A stretch of 64,000 nt of DNA from Planococcus citri (taxonomy: Eukaryota; Arthropoda; Insecta; Hemiptera; Pseudococcidae), in assembly GCF_950023065.1 (NCBI RefSeq), contig NC_088679.1, positions 36,890,001 to 36,954,000 of the forward strand, read 5' to 3'. The position numbers and the translations under genes are program-made. Position 1 is the stretch's first letter; each line of letters opens with the position of its first letter. Below, piece after piece: positions 56,840 through 64,000 of the stretch. A model generated the notes under the pieces. That model worked only from the letters and a program-made list of their open reading frames with translations. It searched no databases and was not told where the DNA came from.

Positions 56840-59763
56840 GTAAGTGTACTTAAATATTAATATGAATCAACCCATCATGTACGAGGTGATCCTTCTCGTA
56901 GTAGAACTGCAAACTTTTGTAAGCTTTTTTTTTACTGTGAAAATTAAAACTATTGGTTTTCATACTTATGGGGAAAAATTCCAAGTTTCATCCTCAATTA
57001 ATTAAAAAAAAATAATAAAATGGAAACCTATACCCATCAATGAATTTTTTTTTCAAAATCTACATTCTTAATTTTTTTTTGTTCTAATTTAATTTTTTAA
57101 TTTCAATTTTTTTGTTTCTAATTTTTTAATGTTTCCAATATTCAAAACGTAGTTATTCGAGTGAGCTTCATTGGAAATTTTTCTAAAAAGTAAGTGATTC
57201 ATGTCTCAATGTCAATTTTTCTCAAAAAACTGTTGACAGTGATTGTGATGAGTTGAAACATATGGTATCTGCATTGAATTCTCAAATGAAAACGAAAAAA
57301 TAGCCGTTAATTTTCAGCATTAGAACCCAAAAAGACATTCAAATTCAAATAAAAAAGAAAATTTTTGGGAAATTCGGCTAAAATTATTGTGTGATTAGTG
57401 CTCAGGGTGTCAAAATACCACGATTGAGTACTTACGATATCTTTCATGATAATTGTGATCGAATTCTCCAAATTCATTTTTTATTTGAATTGCATAGTTC
57501 ACAATATTCAAAGACGTTTATCATTTCAACAATTTCACCCTAGTTGCATTGAAGGCAAAGAAACTTTCTTTTTTGAAAATTATGCAGTTCATTTTTGGAG
57601 AATTCTAAATCCCTATACTTAGCAATGCTTACCATCAAGGCGTGGGTACATAGAGTGGGCACGTATGTTACTCAAGCTAGCAAAGGCAAATACTAAGAGG
57701 AATAGAAAAATTCCTCAACCCAACTTCTAAGTCTAGGGTCATACAGAACCACAGACGTGGTATTTAACCCGAATTATTATTTACATTTTTAAATGGGTAA
57801 TACAGAAACATTCTTTTATTAAGTATGGCAAATTGCACCTCATATTAAATACATTTTCTGCAATCGAAAATCAAAATTTAAAAAAAAACGTAAGATCTCT
57901 ACGATTTAGTATTCGTAGTACATATAAATTGATATATTTGAATGGCGTGGGGCCTACAGTGCTTCAATTTTGGGGAATCGCAGACTGCTTCATAGTTTTA
58001 GGAATCTGAATTTTTGAGTTTGCGATCTCAGCCTTTCAATGCCAAAAATGAACACATTTTTTTATTACGTAATATATATCTACCTAATAGTTTTAAATCA
58101 ATGGCACAGAAATGCTCAGAGAAAATTATAATTTTAACACATTTTCTTTCTATTGAAATTTTTTTTCGATGAGCCATGCATTCCCGGAGCTCTAATTTTT
58201 GGGGTCATTTGAAAACTTGTAAGAATTACCACTTGATAAAAATGCCATATTCTTCGAAGAAAAACAACAAAAAAAACAGTGGTTATGGTTACTAGACTAA
58301 AAATATTATCCTATGTTCCTAAAAAAGAACATTTGTCAGCCTTTTGACCTTATTCATCCAGGCTTCACATTAACGTAAATAAAAATTTCTGGTCAGGTAC
58401 TCACCTAAGGAATGTGCTGGATATTATAAATACAATCAATACCTATTGTGATTTTATAGGTAAAGCATTTACTTCATTTTTTTTCAGTTGCAGAAATTGA
58501 CATTTTCAAGTTCATTTTTCTGATTAAAAATCTGAAATATTCTAACTTAATTATTTGACAGTTAGAAATACCTATGTATAATTTTTCGAATTTCTTTCCA
58601 ATATAAGTAAGTACATTTTTGAGAAGGTGCAAGAAAATATTGTGAATTTTATTTTCAACAATTTTCATCGCCTAATTTCTTCCCCTCAATATTGGTGTGT
58701 GGATATTTTGGTATTGTATGCAAAGAAAAAAAGTAAATATATGTACCTCTAACCTCTCTCTTTCAAAAAGTAGCTCATCTCCGACTCAAACACTTCCATT
58801 TTTCCAAATTGTGTGATGAATAAGGCAAGGAAGAGATTCCCTCTCTTTATCGCTCAAATCGTAGATATACAAATTCACAATCACTAGTGACTCCTCGCCT
58901 ACCCGTCCCCACCGGATGGTATTTTCTTCCCTGCGTTTGAAAAAAAATCTTCGCTGTGCGGATTTTTTGGGTACCTAAAACGTAAACAAATTTCGAGTGA
59001 TGGTTTTAGTGAACCTGTGTCGAGTCCTCATTCTAAAACTCCCTTCACTGCTATTTTCCTGTTTCATGTTGTGCTCTTGTTAACTTTCGATTCGATTAAT
59101 TATATTACCTCTATATTGTGTAGGTACTAAATTTTCGATGGTCGTTGAACTTGATTCGGATCCGAGTTGAGTTTTCACTCCTCGATGTATGTATTGAAAT
59201 GATCTAGAGACAATCAGAAACCTAGGAAATATCACTCTTGTCAGATTTTTAACATGATACGTGATGAAAAAAGCTCAATCAGTTTTTTTCAAAACGTTAT
59301 TTTAATATGGCTCTTCTTATCCCTAATAATTTTTTTTCTCTCCTTTAAATTTTTATTCGCCTTGCTCTGTACTCTACCGTATAATATAATAATAATGTTT
59401 TTTTTTTTACTCAGTACGTGTTTACATGTACAAATACGTATGCATTGTTAGCATGTTACACCTTCAGAGGCGCATTAAGAATTTGGCCACTCAAAGCCAT
59501 TTGAAAAAGCCGCCTTTTCTGTCATCATTCAGTGATTGGGGGGGGGGGTGAAAACACAACTAGAATAAAAACCTCCACTTTCAAGAAAGCTGAAAATTGT
59601 TTCCAAATTTCAATTCTTTCAAGTAGTCTTTCAAAATCATCACTTCAACAATGAAATTCTTCTACAATACCATTTTTGTAAATGTTGATCAGTATTTTGG
59701 CTTTTTCCTCAATTGGAAGTCAATCACTTACATCGTTATTTATTAAGATTGGAAGTTGACCCA
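56840..59763. other. gene-less stretch
   Basis: AT-rich, no gene recognised. A G run lies at about 59,540-59,548. Short frames have no domain signal. Confidence 0.45.
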
Positions 59764-60006
59764 CTCTCTAAATTTGAAACAGTCAATTTCACTGCTTAGC
59801 AGTCACGACATTTTGCCTTTTTAAAGCAGTAGTTTTTTTTTACTGCAAAACAGTGAAAAATTACTGAGTTGGTCAGTAAAAAATCATTTTGACTGATCAA
59901 TTCAGTAATTTTTCACTGTTTTGCAGTAAAAAAAAAACTACTGCTTTAAAAAGGCAAAATGTCGTGACTGCTAAGCAGTGAAATTGACTGTTTCAAATTT
60001 AGAGAG
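59764..60006. mobile_element. palindromic MITE, copy 2
   Basis: 243 bp from CTCTCTAAATTTG to CAAATTTAGAGAG, matching 34,082-34,322 closely in both arms and loop. CA flanks both ends (59,762-59,763; 60,007-60,008), so the duplication, if real, is 2 bp but not always TA. No coding capacity. Confidence 0.9.
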
Positions 60007-62353
60007 CAAGAATGAAAAATTTTTCACAAATTTTGTGTACGCACTTTTTGGTATTCAGCTTACTCAGGAAATGACCAATAATAAATTGGTGAAAACGTAT
60101 CCATTCGAAAATTGTCTTTGGGATCATCAAAATTTTGATCAGTATCGGCAGTCTCATCAAAAAATTTCTTTCCTTTCTTGACCTTTTTCTTCGATTACTG
60201 ATACTCTTGAATTCCATTTCCACTCACGTCAGATCCATGGCTTTTTTCATAATGATCAATTGAGTTTGTTTTTATTATTTTTTACCTCAAAAAATTTGCC
60301 GCCCCCAGAAATGTCGCGTTCTAAGTGGCTGCTTTTCATGCCTAAACTATGCACCGATGCCGGCATGCGCTTTCCAGGAACATGTATTATTCAATCAAGC
60401 GGAACATTTTAGTAAGTGATTATAATATCATTTTCCAGTACATCATATAGATTTACAGAGTTACATAGATATCGCCAGTTTCAGGCAACAAAATTAGAAA
60501 AATCGATCTGCAGGCTAAAATATGTTCTCCTACATTAATTTTAATTCGTTTAAGTACTTATTGCATCAATACTGGCATACAATCTCTAAATATAGGAGTT
60601 CCATATAGAGACATCTGCAGCGCAGATTTCCTTTTCAAAGGAATGCACACATTAAAGGATTCATGGGCGTTCCTGGAACACATTGATGATTCTGAGTGTA
60701 GGTACTAGGTACTACATAGGTACGAGTACATATTAGTCGTGCGAAAAAAAGTAGAAAAATAATTGCAAAACACATCAAATCACTGTTGATATGCATACAA
60801 AATGAAAAAGCACAATTTCACATTATAATGACAGATAAAGTACCTGGTACATATTTACCCTTAAGGATAAGGATATACTATCTTTAATAACCTGACTATA
60901 TACAATTATACGAGTACATGTGCACCAACCACCAAAAAATTTGAATTCATTTTTCATATGTGAGTAGGTAGGTAGGTAGTAGGTACATAGTTACTTTTAC
61001 TGAAGTAATAATCAATTAAATTAATTTTTTATTAAAAAAAGGTAGGTACTTAGGTAGTTTAAGGTTTATTAAATTTGACAAGTGTTTGAATTGTTGAAAA
61101 TTTTAGATAGGCAAAGTTGTCATTTCTTGTGACACTGTGATGGACCCCTTCTCCTAAAAAATCCATTCATTTTGTCTCCTTATAGACACGTGTTAATAAG
61201 TTATACCTACATTTTTCAGGCCGAAATTTACACTACGTTTCAACACGAGCCATTTTTAGATAAGGAAACGCAGCAAGATAGAGAAGGTAGGCACCACCAA
61301 GTTGTCGAATTTCCTTTTCACTTGGATGAATTTTCTCTTTCGTACGCGGTTAAATGGTTCTTTTGTCGACTCTATCAATCGGTGTTTAATGTGCTTCAAG
61401 AGTGATACACAATAGTAAACCTCGATTATCGAAAATTTGCCGCCAATTCAAAACTGTCAGCGAAAAGTACAAGTAGGTCAAGATACGAGGACTTCCTCGT
61501 GTTCGCAGGAGTTTTCACAAAACTGGATAATTCGGCTATTTACATACACTCGTATGAACTGTGCACAATTATATGCACTTAGACGACGTGGCAAATTTTT
61601 CATTTCAGTCGCGATATTCCGGCATTCCGGGTATCGAATCAGCAATACCGTATATAGAAATTTATTCTAACTGAGACCTGTCCTGACTACCAATGACACC
61701 ATGGTGTTGAAGCATATTGCGCACAAATAAATCATCGCAACATGTGTTCATTTAGTCTATATTATAAAATCGACTTTGGAATTCGAGGATCCAAGATACT
61801 TGCAATGATGGAGGTGTGTAAAAGGATAGGATATACTCGAGAGCTTCGTTATTGAATTGTACATATATTACTCATATAGGTACGCTCTTATTTAAGCAAA
61901 GGAACTATTTTTTCATTAGAGTCACGACGAAATTGGTGAAGAAAATTGCGAAAAAATACAGAAAAACAATTCCACATTGTCGTCTTTTATTTTATTTGAT
62001 AAATTAAATTTATACAAAGAGAAGCATTACCAAGTTAGATTTTTCGTAGTGAAAAATTGATGGGGAAAATATTTCTTTTCAGAAAAAATGTCTACTTTCT
62101 TTGAAGAAACAACATACTTTATATACTACGTTCATGTAGCACGTAGATATACTCGTAGGTAGGTGCTAGGTACGCGATATCATAGCAACGACGAGTATTT
62201 CAACGTTGTATTTTACACATTTTTCAAATACACATGTTTTGTTTTCGAGTGTAGAAATACGAATCTGGCAATTTCCAAAAACACTAGCCCCTGTCGTGAG
62301 CTCTGTGAAAAGGTGCTACGTTGACTTTGATGTGTTCGCTCGTCTTTTCTTTA
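60007..62353. other. stretch with two weak exon candidates
   Basis: An ATG at 60,311 opens a 33-codon frame (starts MSRSKWLLFMPKLCTDAG) that meets the donor TTTTA|GTAAGTG at 60,412. A 67-nt segment at 61,220-61,286 (AEIYTTFQHEPFLDKETQQD) lies between TTTTTCAG and GAAG|GTAGGC. Their phases do not join directly and neither is recognised, so they are only noted. TAGGTAGGTAGG microsatellites occur near 60,965 and 61,040. Confidence 0.25.
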
Positions 62354-62734
62354 TGCCGGTTCCAGACTATGCGCGAATCACCACGAAAAAAACATGATTC
62401 GCGAATATATCGCGAACTGCGAATAGTGTGTAGATCACATTTCGCACCTGTTCGTGGTGATTCGCAATCATCACGAATCAGTTTTTTCACGTTTCGCGTT
62501 TCGCGCCCGATCTCTCGACCGGGCGGTTTTTAGACGAATCGTCAAAGGGATTCGCGATTCGTTGACGAATTTTCAAGTTCGTTCTTGTCAAATGTACATA
62601 TATCGACGAAATACGAATAGTGTGTAGAGTGCAAATTCGAGGTGTTTCGTATTTCATCATTTTTATCGCGAATCCTTCACGAATCTCAAAATGCGAACCA
62701 CGAAACGCGAACCGCGCATAGTCTGGAACCGGCA
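62354..62734. mobile_element. MITE with 22-bp inverted ends and TTA duplication
   Basis: A perfect 22-bp terminal inverted repeat (TGCCGGTTCCAGACTATGCG..) bounds 381 bp that lack coding capacity. TTA precedes (62,351-62,353) and follows (62,735-62,737) the element, a 3-bp duplication as in PIF/Harbinger elements. The interior is CG-rich, with many scrambled CGCGAA/TTCGCG pieces and a CCCGATCTCTCGACCGGG hairpin. Open frames across it are artefacts of that repetition. Confidence 0.8.
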
Positions 62735-62737
62735 TTA

Positions 62738-64000
62738 GTAGTTCAAATTTTACGCTAAATTTGTTTTCGTGTGTTTAAGAAATATTGCCATTTTCAAGGT
62801 TCGTATTACGGTTTGGGGGAAAAAACGAAAACAAAAAAGAAAAGATAGGAAATTGCGTGGAAGTTGGAAAAAGAAAACTGAAATAAGAGAAAATATTCAT
62901 TTAAAAAAATTTTTCCAACCTCGTCTCAAATCAAACAGTCGAAGAAAAATTTTCCTGCTCGAATTTAACGCACAAAAAAAATACTATGTGGCTTTTTAAA
63001 ATACCGAAGTTGGAAAAAGTTGGGCATAAGAGGAGGAACATTTCCTTTATTTATCTGTAATTTTCAAAGTAAAATGTAGAATTTTGTAGTATTTTGTTTG
63101 AAAAATTATTCGGTAAATATTTGTATCATTTCGCCAACGCATACGTGCCATCAAGTAGAAGGTAAAAGTTGACATTGAAAATATGTACACCTTGAGAACA
63201 TTTTTTTGTGTTCAGTATTCAAAACATGGCTTAAAAACTCATTTTCTTGCGTTTCATTATTACATGACGAATGCGAAAAAGCTTTGAGTTTTGAGATATC
63301 CGTTGACTGTTATTTTTCGACTTGGTTTTTCTGTTTAATTCATTTTATCGCGGTGGGAAATGAACAATTTTTCATTTAAAACTTTCCAGACACCAACACA
63401 AAAAACCCACAGTCTGTGATTCTTTTTCTTCTCAAGGACGAGTATGATTTTCATTGGTAGTTTCTATGTATTCACTCGTGTCCTCCAACGCACAGGAAAA
63501 GATTGTCGACATTCAAAATGAAGAAAAAGTTTTCTACGAATGAGAATAAAAAATTTTAAAGATTTTTCATAAAATTAGTCCATATGAAAATAGTGTGGAT
63601 TAGAATTAGATATTCAGCAAAAGAATCTTATTCGACCACTACTGGAAGAAAATTTATGCTGAGTGTTCAATTCTGTCAAGCGAAATTCTAACGGGCAGTT
63701 CTGTCTTGTTCTGGTAGGTATACTTTGAAAGTGATTTGAGAAATTTTGAATAGAAAAACAGGCAGTTCTACATATAAATAGGTAAGTAGAAAATTAGTAG
63801 ATAGGTAAAAGCAATTAAATCAATACTTTCGTCAAACTGAAAAAGACAAAACTTAGCATCAACAAAAAAAGGTACCTAGGCACATTACCGTGAAAATCTT
63901 GATTCTATTTTGTCATTCTCTTCCTCAAAATTTTGAATAGATCATGATTTTTTACGGTCATTTGATTCGAACCATAATTTTCCATCACTTCAGAATAAGA
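62738..64000. other. gene-less stretch to the window end
   Basis: No gene supported. A 76-codon Lys/Arg-rich frame at 62,769-62,999 reflects A-rich sequence. Confidence 0.45.

Noticed and set aside
62206..62735. Several overlapping frames on both strands in the Harbinger-like MITE
   Set aside because: They reflect the repetitive CG-rich interior of the element; none resembles a transposase.

Overview
This is eukaryotic nuclear DNA, AT-rich and gene-poor, with spliced genes, long repeat-filled introns, poly-A/T tracts and many short TAGGTAGGTACCTAC-type microsatellites. The insect-type lipase, an insect-style Copia element, an irritans-like mariner relic and this microsatellite style together suggest a hemipteran insect, most likely a mealybug or other sternorrhynchan. 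That placement is inference. No tRNA, rRNA, CRISPR or bacterial-style operon was seen.

Layout. From 1 to 9,406 there are no recognisable genes, only dispersed repeats and a Tigger/pogo-like non-autonomous element (7,121-8,230). From 9,407 to 22,820 on the plus strand lies a secreted lipase gene of the pancreatic lipase family. Six exons were assembled by splice sites and phase, with all three catalytic residues intact; the signal-peptide exon was not found. Two introns of about 5.2-5.3 kb hold most of the interest there: a foldback element with a satellite between its arms (12,350-13,764), another foldback repeat (18,046-18,485), a run of four GC-rich hairpins (19,711-19,805) and several shared repeat families. 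From 22,821 to 42,057 there is a large foldback (about 24,345-25,203), a possible unrecognised multi-exon gene (29,092-39,451, low confidence), a palindromic MITE (34,082-34,322) and a mariner relic (40,286-41,399).

The centrepiece is a complete Ty1/copia LTR retrotransposon (42,063-49,139). Its two 238-bp LTRs look identical, it is flanked by an ATTTA target duplication, and every enzymatic signature is intact, so it is very young and possibly active. Gag and Pol lie in the same frame but are separated by two in-frame stops. A 78-nt segment (45,178-45,255) with GT-AG ends contains both stops, and removing it preserves the frame. This suggests that splicing, not frameshifting or readthrough, switches Gag to Gag-Pol. 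A second, phase-matched acceptor beyond pol (48,638-48,639) would remove Pol altogether. The 1.7-kb leader is unusually long, holds four copies of a diverged motif, and ends in a splice acceptor touching the gag ATG.

From 49,145 to 64,000 the sequence is mostly non-coding. It has two short plus-strand segments encoding the same LDL-receptor-class-B-like peptide (52,888-53,085 and about 56,720-56,839), a minus-strand fragment of a possible mobile-element ORF (56,438-56,785), a second copy of the palindromic MITE (59,764-60,006) and a MITE with a TTA target duplication (62,354-62,734).
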